A stretch of DNA of 64,000 nucleotides from an uncultured Saprospiraceae bacterium (GTDB taxonomy: Bacteria > Bacteroidota > Bacteroidia > Chitinophagales > Saprospiraceae), in assembly GCA_937981555.1 (NCBI GenBank), contig CALJOK010000050.1, positions 62,001 to 126,000 on the forward strand, in the 5' to 3' direction. Shown here piece by piece: positions 1 through 8,855 of the stretch (positions are counted from its first letter, which is position 1; each line of letters starts with the position of its first letter). Position numbers and translations under genes: made by a program. A model generated the notes under the pieces. It did no database searches, was not told where the DNA came from, and saw only the letters and a list, made by a program, of their open reading frames with translations.

Positions 1-1048
1 TACATCGTCCACTTGGAATGTAATATTTGGCAGTTGTCATTTTTACTCTAGAGTTATAACCTACATCACGAGTATTTTGAACTAATCCTTTTCCATAAGA
101 TCGTTGACCAACTAAAACTCCTCGATCCAAATCTTGTAAAACACCTGAAACGATTTCAGAAGCAGAAGCAGACCCTTTGTCAATAAGTACGACTAATGGA
201 ATTTCAGGATCTACAGGTCTATTTAATGTTTTAAAACTTCTATCCCAGTCTACTACTTTTCCTTTTGTAGAAACCACCATTTCGCCTTTTGGAATAAATA
301 CATTAGAAACATTAACTGCTTCCGTCAATAATCCACCTCCATTTCCTCGAAGGTCAAAGATGACTCCTTTTATATTTGGATTTTCTTCTTTCAATTTCTT
401 CAAAGCATCTCCTACATTTTTTCCAGCATCTCTCGTAAATGTAGTCAAGGTCAAGTATCCTATATCATCACTCACCATTGAATGATGTGGAACATTTGGT
501 ACTTTTACTTCATCACGAGTCAAAGAAACTTTCATCTCTCCAGAAGTTCCTGGTCGCTCGATAGTCAAAACCACTTCAGTTCCAGGGAAACCTTTGAGGA
601 AATCCATGATATCATCGGAAGTTTTTCCTTTAGCAGATTTTCCATCAATTGCTTTAATCACATCTCCTGCTTTCAGACCTGCTTTTTGTGCTGGACAATT
701 ATCGTAAGGTTCGGTGATCGTAATATAGTCTCCTACTCGCTTGATGATAGCACCAATTCCATTATATTTTCCTTCTGTGATATATCTAAAACCTTCGATT
801 TCAGACTCAGAGATATAGTTCGTGTAAGGATCCAAAGATTCCAACATCGCATCTACACCTGTTCTCATCAACTTGGCAGGATCTAAATCATCCACATAGT
901 AAGTGTTGATTTCTTTATAAAGATTAGTGAAAATCTCAATATTTTTAGAAATTTCAAAGTATTTGCCATTGCGTGAATGATCAGCTTTAGTGGCCATTCC
1001 GAGAAAAGCTAAGGCGAAGACGAGTGCTATTTTTGTAATTTGTCTCAT
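1..1048 (-). CDS. S41 family C-terminal processing protease (CtpA/Prc type), 3' end cut by window edge
   Basis: The visible 349 residues are the N-terminal part; the C-terminus lies beyond the window start. Residues 1-22 are a signal peptide (MRQITKIALVFALAFLGMATKA), so the enzyme acts in the periplasm. A PDZ domain covers about 95-165, with the loop YNGIGAIIKR and the motif AGLKAGDVIKAIDGK. The S41 core follows: FDLRGNGGGLL near 231, GSASASE at 292-298 and SYGKGLVQ at 317-324. By analogy with Prc Ser430/Lys455 the catalytic dyad should be S295/K320, which keeps the family spacing of 25 residues. Known role of the family: trimming or degrading exported proteins from their C-termini. The ATG at 1048 directly precedes the signal peptide. 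It is transcribed alone, with no overlapping neighbour. Confidence 0.93.
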   Translation of the reverse strand, partial: MRQITKIALVFALAFLGMATKADHSRNGKYFEISKNIEIFTNLYKEINTYYVDDLDPAKLMRTGVDAMLESLDPYTNYISESEIEGFRYITEGKYNGIGAIIKRVGDYITITEPYDNCPAQKAGLKAGDVIKAIDGKSAKGKTSDDIMDFLKGFPGTEVVLTIERPGTSGEMKVSLTRDEVKVPNVPHHSMVSDDIGYLTLTTFTRDAGKNVGDALKKLKEENPNIKGVIFDLRGNGGGLLTEAVNVSNVFIPKGEMVVSTKGKVVDWDRSFKTLNRPVDPEIPLVVLIDKGSASASEIVSGVLQDLDRGVLVGQRSYGKGLVQNTRDVGYNSRVKMTTAKYYIPSGRC

Positions 1049-1297
1049 GGCTGAGTATAATAAGTTTTATGAAGAAAATTGTCTAGAAAAGAACGAATGT
1101 ATATTAGATTAAATTTTAGAATCATTTACTTTAAAAATAAAGGTAAATAATTTATCACATGTAAACCACTTAATAATCAATTGGAAAACGATGATGATTT
1201 GATATCAAGAGAGAAATCGAGGGGAAATATGATTATTATAAATAATAAAAACAATGCCAAGGAAATAGTAAACGTATGATAATTAGAAATTATCTGA

Positions 1298-2059
1298 TTA
1301 TTCTAGGAATTTTTCTACTATTTTAAGTAATTCTTTCGGCGCTTCGGCATGAACCCAATGTCCCACATTTTCAATGATTTTTAATTTGGCATTTGGGAAA
1401 AGATGTTTTGTTGCCTCAAAATTAGTTTCAGTTATATATTTAGAAAGACCACCTTTGATAAAAAGGGTTGCGCCTTCGTAAATCTCATCTCCTTCTATTT
1501 TTGATAAAATGGCTTGGTAATTTTGATGAATTATAGGCAAGTTCATTTTCCAAACATATTTTCCTTCTTTGTTTCGAGTTAGATTTTTTAATAGAAATTG
1601 CCGCACTCCAAAATCATCAATTTGAGTTTCCAATGAAGCATCAGCTTCCTTCCTACTTGTCGTTTTTTCTAAATCCAAACCTAATAATGCATTAAAAATA
1701 ACTTCATGGCCTCCTTCATAACTTTCATTAGCAATATCTACTACTACTAACTTTTCAACCATATCAGGATAATCTGTTGCGAATTGCATCGCAGTTTTCC
1801 CTCCCATTGAATGGCCAATAATACGAGCGGAATACATCCAATGACTTTCCATAAAGTTTTTCAAATCCTCTGCCATTACTTTGTAGTTAAATTCATCATC
1901 ATGAGGTGATCGACCATGATTACGTTGATCAATGATGTATACAGAGTAGTTTTCTGCTATTTTTTTGGCAATCGTTTGCCAATTGTCGGATGTCCCGAAC
2001 AAGCCATGTAAAATAATAATTGGATCTCCTTGCCCAAATTCTTTATAATTCAATTCCAT
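1298..2059 (-). CDS. alpha/beta hydrolase, YbfF-like esterase
   Basis: A 253-aa cytosolic serine hydrolase of normal length. Visible motifs: the HGLFGTSDNW oxyanion segment near residue 18, DQRNHGRSPH near 44, the nucleophile elbow GHSMGG with S84, and the C-terminal histidine in GHWVHAE (H234). The DQRNHGRSPH plus GHSMGGK combination is typical of YbfF/ABHD11-like acyl esterases, which cleave short acyl or thioester substrates. The substrate cannot be read from sequence. There is no signal peptide. It is monocistronic, lying between the S41 protease and a divergent gene. Family call is strong; substrate is unknown. Confidence 0.85.
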   Translation of the reverse strand: MELNYKEFGQGDPIIILHGLFGTSDNWQTIAKKIAENYSVYIIDQRNHGRSPHDDEFNYKVMAEDLKNFMESHWMYSARIIGHSMGGKTAMQFATDYPDMVEKLVVVDIANESYEGGHEVIFNALLGLDLEKTTSRKEADASLETQIDDFGVRQFLLKNLTRNKEGKYVWKMNLPIIHQNYQAILSKIEGDEIYEGATLFIKGGLSKYITETNFEATKHLFPNAKLKIIENVGHWVHAEAPKELLKIVEKFLE

Positions 2060-2272
2060 AGGTTTAACTTTTTAACACAGAGAAAACAGAACATAAATAA
2101 AGTCAAAATTCAGTTGATGAAACATTTTTTTGTACAAAAGGTTAAAAATGCCACATTCAAACGTTCTTATGTCAGATTCCTAATTTTTATATTTTAATAA
2201 AATCAATAGCGTCTTTTATCTACTTTTCAAGACAGAGTTGTTATTTTTAATTTTTACAAGCTCAAATCGAAA

Positions 2273-3814
2273 ATGCCTAAAACACCTTCAAACAAGTTAT
2301 TTAATCTGATCAATTCATTGAGTGGCTCTGAAAAGCGCTATTTCAAACTGTTCGTCAATAAGAATCAGACGGGCAAGGATAATAAATATATTTTACTATT
2401 TGATGCCGTTGATGCACAAGAAATATCTAATGATGAAGCATTACGAAAGGTAATTTATCCGAATCAAGAGATTCAAAGTCGAAAATTTTCCGAACTAAAA
2501 AATTATTTATACGAACTGATTCTTAAAAGTTTGCAAGGTTTCGATGAGAAAACTTCCGTTGAATATAAGCTCAAAGGAATGTTACTCAATATCAAAGTTT
2601 TATTTAAAAGATCTCACTTTGAAGATTGCATTGAGATGATGAATAAAGCAAAAAAATTAGCCGCAAGATATGAAGCTTTCGAGCATAATTTAGAATTACT
2701 AGCTTGGGAGAAAAAGATTGCTTACTCCAAAATCGATGTCAATTTTATGGATAAAGAATTGGATCGAATTCAAGGGGAAGAGAAAACCTGTTTGAATCAA
2801 CTCGCCGAACTTTCAACCTATCGAAATATTTTTTTTAAAGTTCTCATTCGAAGCAAGCAAGACGCTCTTTTACGTAGTGAAGCAAAAGTAAATGAGATGC
2901 ATGAATTGGTCAACCATCCTAAAATGAATGATGTCAATCAAGCTAATTCTCATCGAGGAAGAATAGTTTTTTATCGAACTAAAAGTATTTATTACTATGC
3001 AATTTTGAATTATGAAAATTTCCATATTTATGGCGAAAAATTACTCCAAGAAATGGAAAAGTATCCATATATGTTACAAGAAGATGTATCGGAGTATATT
3101 TCAGCTTTAAGTAATTTCACTTATAGCTGTTCTATATTAAGCAAATACGATAAAGTCAATGAATGCTTAGATAAATTCTTAAAAATAAAAACATTAACCT
3201 ATGATGATGATTTAAAAATACATCGACAATATTATCAAAACAAGTTTAATATTTGTATCAAAACAGGAACGTTTGAAGAAGGAGTTGTAGCTATGGAAGA
3301 ACACTTAAAAGAGGTAGAGAAATTTGATCAAGATGCATTTGAAAGGAACTCGTTTTATTTGAGTTATTTCTACATTTATTTTGGTGCAGGAAATTATGAT
3401 AAAGCTTTGGAATCTTTAAATCAATTATTGAACTTACCCAAAACCACAGAGCGAGAAGATATTCAAAGTCTTGCTCGTATTTTGAACTTAGTCATTCATT
3501 TTGAGATTGGAAATACGTTGTTATTGGAATCACTTTTACGTTCCACATATCGTTTCTTAAGTAAACGAAATAGACTATATGGATTTGAAAAAAGTGTTTT
3601 AGGATTTATTCAAAAATCAGGAAGGTTACGTTCGGCTAAGGAGTTGAGAGAGGCTTTTATTGACCTCAAAAAAGAATTTGAAGACCTCTCTCAAAACCCT
3701 TCCGAAAACGCGATGTTAAGATATTTTAATTTTACAGCTTGGCTCGAAAGTAAGATCGAAAACAAAACCTTTGCAGAGGCTGTAAAAAGTCATTATTTGA
3801 AAGAAATCGATTAA
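2273..3814 (+). CDS. conserved hypothetical, helical repeat protein (513 aa)
   Basis: No recognised enzymatic motif. It starts MPKTPSNKLFNLINSLSGSEKRYFKLF, has no signal peptide, and is dominated by amphipathic helices with TPR/SEL-like pairing (for example YFGAGNYDKALESLNQLLNLP near 370). It looks like an all-helical cytosolic scaffold. My recollection is that proteins with this SGSEKRYFKLF opening recur as unnamed families in Bacteroidota; a family search would confirm that. The ATG at 2273 follows an A-rich leader. Its stop codon overlaps the stop of the convergent small gene at 3811. A transcription-factor-like or TPR scaffold role is possible but not shown. Confidence 0.8.
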   Translation: MPKTPSNKLFNLINSLSGSEKRYFKLFVNKNQTGKDNKYILLFDAVDAQEISNDEALRKVIYPNQEIQSRKFSELKNYLYELILKSLQGFDEKTSVEYKLKGMLLNIKVLFKRSHFEDCIEMMNKAKKLAARYEAFEHNLELLAWEKKIAYSKIDVNFMDKELDRIQGEEKTCLNQLAELSTYRNIFFKVLIRSKQDALLRSEAKVNEMHELVNHPKMNDVNQANSHRGRIVFYRTKSIYYYAILNYENFHIYGEKLLQEMEKYPYMLQEDVSEYISALSNFTYSCSILSKYDKVNECLDKFLKIKTLTYDDDLKIHRQYYQNKFNICIKTGTFEEGVVAMEEHLKEVEKFDQDAFERNSFYLSYFYIYFGAGNYDKALESLNQLLNLPKTTEREDIQSLARILNLVIHFEIGNTLLLESLLRSTYRFLSKRNRLYGFEKSVLGFIQKSGRLRSAKELREAFIDLKKEFEDLSQNPSENAMLRYFNFTAWLESKIENKTFAEAVKSHYLKEID

Positions 3815-4029
3815 GGGTTAAAATCACTATTTCCATCATTTGCTGTCAATCTAATATCCACAATTGTATCAGCAATCCAATTTCCATTTGGATTAATTTT
3901 TATTCTTCCACCACCACTTAATTGGCTATTACGGATATGCCCACCTTTAGTAGATTTTTTCCCTTGAGAGTTAATTTCAACAACTGAGCTTTTTACTTTT
4001 AATTCTGAAAGTGTAATTTTTTTTGACAT
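3811..4029 (-). CDS. putative RiPP precursor peptide with pinensin/class I lanthipeptide-type leader but no Cys in core
   Basis: A 72-aa peptide. An upstream in-frame Met at 4059 would add ten hydrophobic residues; I prefer the ATG at 4029 because it gives MSKKITLSELKVKSSVVE, which matches the LxLSxLKVKSFVT leader of Bacteroidota class I lanthipeptides (pinensin type). A TKGG at residues 27-30 fits the leader-end TxxGG of that group. The presumed core (31-72) is rich in Gly, Asn and Ser with four Thr/Ser near its end but has no cysteine, so lanthionine rings cannot form. No LanB, LanC, radical-SAM or peptidase-ABC gene lies within this window. It may be an orphan precursor, a decayed one, or a peptide modified elsewhere. 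It converges on the 513-aa gene, with overlapping stop codons. Confidence 0.55.
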   Translation of the reverse strand: MSKKITLSELKVKSSVVEINSQGKKSTKGGHIRNSQLSGGGRIKINPNGNWIADTIVDIRLTANDGNSDFNP

Positions 4030-4358
4030 AACAGATATAATTTGAGCATGAATAATCAAAATAGATCGCTTTAAGTTAAGTTAAAATGTTGTCGAATTGA
4101 AGCCACAAATTGCTTAAAAGTCAGATTTCTAATCTTTATTATTTCAGATAATCAATCTATTTTATTCTAAGATAAGTTAATTCACAAGGAATGACAAAAT
4201 GCATAAATCGTTCTGTCAGGAAGACTACTTTAACGTTCGTCGTCTTTTTTTATTTATTCGTAAATAAATTGAAATATTCTATTCTAAAAAAACGTCATTT
4301 GTGATAGATTTTAAATCTAATATTATTTGATCACATCAACTAAATTCAAAAATTTAAT
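4030..4358. other. 329-bp intergenic region between divergent small peptide gene and LolA-like gene
   Basis: AT-rich and without a supportable ORF. Position 4120-4140 carries a segment (GTCAGATTTCTAATCTTTAT) close to one at 2171-2190 (GTCAGATTCCTAATTTTTAT), each upstream of a plus-strand gene, so it may be a shared promoter-type element. Around 4217-4250 a weak imperfect hairpin is followed by a T-run on the plus strand; it could be a leader terminator but the stem is poor. Confidence 0.35.
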
Positions 4359-5123
4359 ATGAAAAAGCTTACACAATTATTTAGCATTTTAATGCTTTCG
4401 TTTTTAACGATTACTGCAACTCAAGCACAAGATGCTTCACTTGATGACATTTTAAAAAATTATTTCGAAAACATCGGTGGAGAAGATGAATGGAAAAAAG
4501 TTAAATCTATGTCCATGGAAGGAACTTCTGCCATGGGAGGGATGTCGTTTCCTGTTTCCATAAAAACAATGGAGCCAACCTATATGAAATTAGAAATAGA
4601 TATTCAAGGAAAAAAAATCGTTCAAGCATTTGATGGTGAAAATGCTTGGGGAATGAATCCGCTAGCAGGAGTCACGGAAGCTCAGAAAGGAGATGAGGAG
4701 CAATCAAAGGAAATGAAAAAACAAAAATTCCAAGATGAATTTATTGATTATGAAGGGAAAGGCCACAAGGTAGAATTAGCTGGAATGGAAGAAGTAGATG
4801 GAGCACAAACGTACAAAGTCAAAATGGTTAAAAAAAGTGGAGATGTAGTTTTCTATTTTTTCGATACAGAAAACTTTGTTCCAATTATGGTTCGTGCATT
4901 CGTAGACTCAGGACCAATGAAAGGTCAATCTGCCGAAACTTTTATGAGTGATTATCAAGAAGTAGATGGTTTGATGATTCCATTTACAACAGAGCAAAAA
5001 GTAGGAGGACAAGTAATGTTTTCTTTTACAGCTGAGAAAGTTGCTTTAAATGATGAAGACCTCAAAGCAGAAATGTTTGCTTTTCCAGGTGGAGAGGAAA
5101 AAGAAGAGGAAGAAAAAAATTAA
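4359..5123 (+). CDS. LolA-like outer membrane lipoprotein-sorting family protein
   Basis: 254 aa with a clear signal peptide (MKKLTQLFSILMLSFLTITATQAQ) and then a beta-rich domain opening LDDILKNYFENIGGEDEWKKVKSMSMEGTS. Such N-terminal helix plus 'YFxxxGG..W..vkS...G' patterns are typical of the large Bacteroidota group annotated as outer membrane lipoprotein-sorting protein or LolA-like. The body has repeated beta strands (TYKVKMVKKSGDVVFYFFDTE, PFTTEQKVGGQVMFSF) and ends in an acidic tail GGEEKEEEEKN. Probably periplasmic and lipid- or lipoprotein-binding; the true ligand is unknown. An intrinsic terminator follows. Confidence 0.7.
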   Translation: MKKLTQLFSILMLSFLTITATQAQDASLDDILKNYFENIGGEDEWKKVKSMSMEGTSAMGGMSFPVSIKTMEPTYMKLEIDIQGKKIVQAFDGENAWGMNPLAGVTEAQKGDEEQSKEMKKQKFQDEFIDYEGKGHKVELAGMEEVDGAQTYKVKMVKKSGDVVFYFFDTENFVPIMVRAFVDSGPMKGQSAETFMSDYQEVDGLMIPFTTEQKVGGQVMFSFTAEKVALNDEDLKAEMFAFPGGEEKEEEEKN

Positions 5124-5138
5124 GAAAAAATAAAATTA

Positions 5139-5182
5139 TAAAAGACCTGTTCGAAACTTAGTTTCCAACGGGTCTTTTTTTT
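5139..5182 (+). terminator. intrinsic terminator after LolA-like gene
   Basis: Stem AAGACCTGTT / AACGGGTCTT (with G-U pairing) around a short loop, followed by a run of eight T on the plus strand. It ends transcription of the 4359-5123 gene. Confidence 0.8.
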
Positions 5183-5222
5183 AGGATGCTAAAATTTCAA
5201 CGAATCGAAAAAATCAAAAACA

Positions 5223-8200
5223 ATGAAACCAAGTATTTATATATTTTTAACTACTCTTCTCTTTTTTTCATTTTCTAATAATAGTTTTTCGCAAGAAGAA
5301 GCCATCAAGGTTTCTTTTGGAGGAATGAATGCTCGAAGTATTGGGCCAGCGGTGATGAGTGGTCGAATTACGACTTTAGATGCGGTGGAAAGTAATCCAC
5401 AAATTTTATATCTCGGTGCTGCGAATGGTGGTGTATGGAAATCAAATAGTGCAGGAACAACTTTTCGTCCTGTCTTTGATAAACATACACAATCTATCGG
5501 AGCTATCGCCATTGATCAAAGTTTTCCAGATACTGTTTGGGTTGGAACAGGAGAACCTTGGACTCGAAATAGTATTTCATACGGAGACGGAATTTATAAA
5601 TCAACGAATGGAGGGAACACTTGGAAAAACATGGGTTTGAAAAATACTGAGCGTATTTCCAAAATTCAAATTCATCCAAAAAAATCAAATATCATTTACG
5701 TAGCTGCCCAAGGACATCTGTGGAATGCGCATGCAGATAGAGGAGTTTATAAAACTACTGATAGTGGACAGACCTGGGAGAAAGTTTTATTCGTAGATGA
5801 AAATACAGGTTGTGCTGATTTGTCTTTGGATAAAAACAACCCTGAAATAATTTATGCAAGTATGTGGGATCATCGCCGAACGCCTGATTTTTTCACATCT
5901 GGAGGAAAGGGAAGTGGATTGTATAAATCAATTGATGGAGGGGAAAATTGGAATAAAATTCATAACGGTTTGCCAACAGGAAATCTTGGAAGAATGGCAA
6001 TTGAAGTTGCACCTTCCAATTCCAATGTTCTTTACGCAACTGTAGAGTGCGAGAAAAAAGAAGAAAAAGGTTTGTACAAATCAGAAGATGCAGGGGCAAC
6101 GTGGAAGCATGTCTCCAAAGATTTTAACGTGACAGTTCGACCATTTTATTTTTCAAGATTGGTCATTGATCCAACTGATGAAAATATCATTTTTAAATGT
6201 GGATTGAATTTGACGACGAGTAAAACAGGTGGCGACACTTGGCGAACTGCTGATCCTCAAAATATTCACTCTGACATTCATGCAGTCTGGATCAATCCAA
6301 ATAACACTAAGCATATAGTCATCGGGACTGATGGAGGAGGTTATCGTTCATTAGATGGTGCTTATTCTTTTGAAATGTTTATGGACTTGCCGTTATCGCA
6401 ATTTTATCACATCAGCGTGGACGATGAAAAACCATATAACATTTATGGAGGTTTGCAAGACAATGGTTCTTGGGTTGGGCCATCTGAGTCAGGAGGTGGT
6501 ATTGAAAATAAAGATTGGTCCTTCACTAATGGTGGTGATGGATTTTATTCTTTCCGACATCCGACCGATAAAAATATTGTTTACTCAGAATCTCAAGGAG
6601 GTAATATCGTAAGATATAATCAATCTGATGGGCAACGAAAAGATATCAAACCTCTTCCAAATGATGGCGATCCTGATTATCGATTTAACTGGAATGCGCC
6701 AATGCACATCAGTCCGAACAATCCTGAGCGATTATATTTTGGCGCGCAATTTTTATTTAAAACTGAAACGCGAGGAGATGACTGGGCAAAAATTTCACCT
6801 GACTTAACGACGAATGATCCTCAACGTCAACGTCAAAAAAAATCTGGTGGACTTTCCATTGATAATTCAACTGCTGAAAATAATACAACAATTTATGCCA
6901 TCGGAGAATCTCCTTTGGATGAAAAAATAATTTGGGTAGGAACAGATGATGGACTTGTTCAAGTGACTTCTAACGGAGGAATTAAATGGGAAAACGTTTC
7001 GAAGAACATTCCGAATTTACCAAAAGGACTTTGGGTGACTTCGGTCGAGCCAAGTCATTTTGATAAAAATACTGCCTACGTAACTATTGACGGACACAAA
7101 AGTGGAGACCTTGGAAAGTATATTTTTAAAACTACTGATCTCGGTCGAACATGGAAATCCTTGGCTACGGAAACAATTGAAGGTTACGCACATGTGTTAC
7201 GAGAAGATTTGAAATCTAAAAATTTATTGTTTTTAGGAACGGAAAGAGGATTTTATATTTCAGTTGATGGAGGAGTCAGTTGGAAAAGATTTGACAACAA
7301 TATGCCACATAATGGAGTCCGAGCTATCGTTGTTCATCCTCGAGAAGATGCAGTAATATTAGGAACGCATGGTCGTGGAATTTTTATCATCGATGATATC
7401 ACTCCTCTCCGACAAATAACCAAAGAGGTGGTTCAATCCAAATTACATTTTTTCAAAACTAAACCTACGCTACTAAAATTATCCAAAGGAGGTTCTCCAT
7501 TTGGAGGTGCTGGAAACTTCGTTGGAGCCAATCCACGGAATGTTGCCTACATCACTTACTACATGAAAAAGCGACATACTTTTGGAAAGATGACTTTAGA
7601 AGTTTTTGATAAAGATGGAAAACTCATCAAAGATTTACCTGCAGGAAAAAGTGCTGGCGTAAATTTAGTGGAAGTTCCTGTTCGACTTAAAAGTCCAAAA
7701 GCAGCTCCTACTAATAATCGAATGGCATTATTTGGATCTATTTTTCCACCAGCATTGCCCGCGGGAGATTATACCGTAAAAATCAAAAAAGGTAAAGATG
7801 TTTTCGAAACGAAAATAAAATTAGCTTACGATCCTGATGCCAACTATTCAGTTGCTGAAAGAGCAGAGCAACATGAAGCAGCTATGAAATTATATAATAT
7901 GACTAACGAATTAGGACATATGTATTTTGCCATGGAAGCCATGCATACGCAAGCCAACGATTTGATTGCTGAAAAAGGAAAAAAGAAATTGAAAAAACGA
8001 ATCAAACAAATGGCTGAGGATGTAGAAAAGTACAAAGCATCACTCGTTGCACTTGAAGGTGATTTTTATGTGGATGAAGGAGAAGCTTTACGAGAAGAAA
8101 TTTCAACTTTGTTTTTAGGAGTCAGTCAATATCCTGGAAAACCTTCTTCTAGACAAATGGATAAATTGAAAACGTTAGAAGGAAAGATGAAAAAGGTTCA

Positions 8201-8312
8201 TCAAAAATTCGCAGCTTTTAAGGCTGAAATGGAAACCGTAAATAGATTGTTACAAGCAGAGGAGAAACAGCCAATTAAGATTAAAACTTTCGAAGAATAC
8301 ATGAAAGGTTAA
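5223..8312 (+). CDS. VPS10/BNR-repeat (sortilin-like beta-propeller) exported protein
   Basis: 1029 aa with signal peptide 1-23. About ten BNR/Asp-box motifs (SxDGGxTW type) are visible, including STNGGNTWKNMG, TTDSGQTWEKV, SIDGGENWNKI, SEDAGATWKHV, TTDLGRTWKSL and SVDGGVSWKRF, enough for two beta-propellers over residues 30-720. Known relatives are annotated VPS10 domain or 'glycosyl hydrolase' BNR proteins, but no catalytic set for sialidase is evident, so hydrolase activity should not be assumed. The last 200 residues are lysine-rich helices with no recognisable type IX sorting domain. Probably a periplasmic or surface protein binding peptides or glycans. It starts 100 bp after the previous stop, beyond a terminator. 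Confidence 0.85.
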   Translation: MKPSIYIFLTTLLFFSFSNNSFSQEEAIKVSFGGMNARSIGPAVMSGRITTLDAVESNPQILYLGAANGGVWKSNSAGTTFRPVFDKHTQSIGAIAIDQSFPDTVWVGTGEPWTRNSISYGDGIYKSTNGGNTWKNMGLKNTERISKIQIHPKKSNIIYVAAQGHLWNAHADRGVYKTTDSGQTWEKVLFVDENTGCADLSLDKNNPEIIYASMWDHRRTPDFFTSGGKGSGLYKSIDGGENWNKIHNGLPTGNLGRMAIEVAPSNSNVLYATVECEKKEEKGLYKSEDAGATWKHVSKDFNVTVRPFYFSRLVIDPTDENIIFKCGLNLTTSKTGGDTWRTADPQNIHSDIHAVWINPNNTKHIVIGTDGGGYRSLDGAYSFEMFMDLPLSQFYHISVDDEKPYNIYGGLQDNGSWVGPSESGGGIENKDWSFTNGGDGFYSFRHPTDKNIVYSESQGGNIVRYNQSDGQRKDIKPLPNDGDPDYRFNWNAPMHISPNNPERLYFGAQFLFKTETRGDDWAKISPDLTTNDPQRQRQKKSGGLSIDNSTAENNTTIYAIGESPLDEKIIWVGTDDGLVQVTSNGGIKWENVSKNIPNLPKGLWVTSVEPSHFDKNTAYVTIDGHKSGDLGKYIFKTTDLGRTWKSLATETIEGYAHVLREDLKSKNLLFLGTERGFYISVDGGVSWKRFDNNMPHNGVRAIVVHPREDAVILGTHGRGIFIIDDITPLRQITKEVVQSKLHFFKTKPTLLKLSKGGSPFGGAGNFVGANPRNVAYITYYMKKRHTFGKMTLEVFDKDGKLIKDLPAGKSAGVNLVEVPVRLKSPKAAPTNNRMALFGSIFPPALPAGDYTVKIKKGKDVFETKIKLAYDPDANYSVAERAEQHEAAMKLYNMTNELGHMYFAMEAMHTQANDLIAEKGKKKLKKRIKQMAEDVEKYKASLVALEGDFYVDEGEALREEISTLFLGVSQYPGKPSSRQMDKLKTLEGKMKKVHQKFAAFKAEMETVNRLLQAEEKQPIKIKTFEEYMKG

Positions 8313-8329
8313 TTTTTAATTTATGATTC

Positions 8330-8364
8330 GTAACTCGTGATTGGTTCGACCGATTACGAGTTAC
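8330..8364. repeat. near-perfect hairpin, TTCGTAA-type intergenic repeat
   Basis: Sixteen-base arms 8330-8345 and 8349-8364 (GTAACTCGTGATTGGT / ACCGATTACGAGTTAC) pair completely if two G-U pairs are allowed, with a 3-base loop. It lies between convergent genes and has no T-run. It resembles the element at 20203-20241, so both may be copies of one dispersed repeat type. Confidence 0.6.
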
Positions 8365-8374
8365 CTATCACAAA

Positions 8375-8854
8375 TTATGACTCACGATTTTTAACTTCCC
8401 GCCAAACAATATCCGATTCAAATCCTCTCGATATCGCATACTTCGCTAAATTTCCATTCGTCATAAATTCATTCGGTTCGCTAATTATTTTTAACCTTTT
8501 TTCAAAAATTGCATGAAGTGTTGCGAGGTAATCATCTTCATCTATTTCGAGCATTGCTTTTTTAATGCAGTATTCTGAGATTCTTCTTTGCTTCAATTCT
8601 CGCTTGATTCGATATCTTCCCCATTTCTTAATTCGAAATTTTCCACCTGTATACATTTGGGCAAAACGCAACTCGTTCAAAAAATCATCCTTAATTAATT
8701 CGACAATAATATCTTCCAAATCATCACCATAAATTCCTAAGTCCAAAAGCTTCTGACGAACCTCTTGGTGACACCTTTCCTGATAGGCACAGTAGCGTTG
8801 CAATTTTTTCAACGCATCATCTTTGCTAACGTATTTGGTTGTTTTTCTTCTCAT
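8375..8854 (-). CDS. recX: regulatory protein RecX
   Basis: 159 aa, normal RecX length. It has the tandem three-helix repeats of the family: LQRYCAYQERCHQEVRQKLLDLG near residues 18-40, LIKDDFLNELRFAQMYTGGKFRIKKWGRYRIKRELKQRRIS near 53-93, and AISRGFESDIVWREV at the C-terminus. The NELRFAxxY..GK....WG..RI...L...I block is diagnostic. RecX binds RecA filaments and limits recombinase activity in the cytosol. recA is not in the window. The upstream region carries nested palindromes (8856-8924), which could overlap its promoter. Confidence 0.9.
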   Translation of the reverse strand: MRRKTTKYVSKDDALKKLQRYCAYQERCHQEVRQKLLDLGIYGDDLEDIIVELIKDDFLNELRFAQMYTGGKFRIKKWGRYRIKRELKQRRISEYCIKKAMLEIDEDDYLATLHAIFEKRLKIISEPNEFMTNGNLAKYAISRGFESDIVWREVKNRES

Positions 8855-8855
8855 G

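Noticed and set aside
177-886. Two plus-strand ORFs opposite the S41 protease gene
   Set aside because: They are antisense shadows: the minus-strand frame carries a signal peptide, PDZ and S41 catalytic motifs, while these ORFs show no domain.
5237-6612. Several short ORFs in other frames of the VPS10/BNR gene
   Set aside because: Repetitive BNR codons make long shadow frames; none has a signal, domain or leader.
5223-8312. Type IX secretion sorting domain at the end of the BNR protein
   Set aside because: The C-terminus is a lysine-rich helix, not the short beta domain ending in a conserved basic motif; no other secreted protein in the window shows one either.
5223-8312. Sialidase or glycosidase activity for the BNR protein
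   Set aside because: Asp-box repeats alone do not imply catalysis; the arginine triad and Tyr/Glu pair of sialidases were not found.
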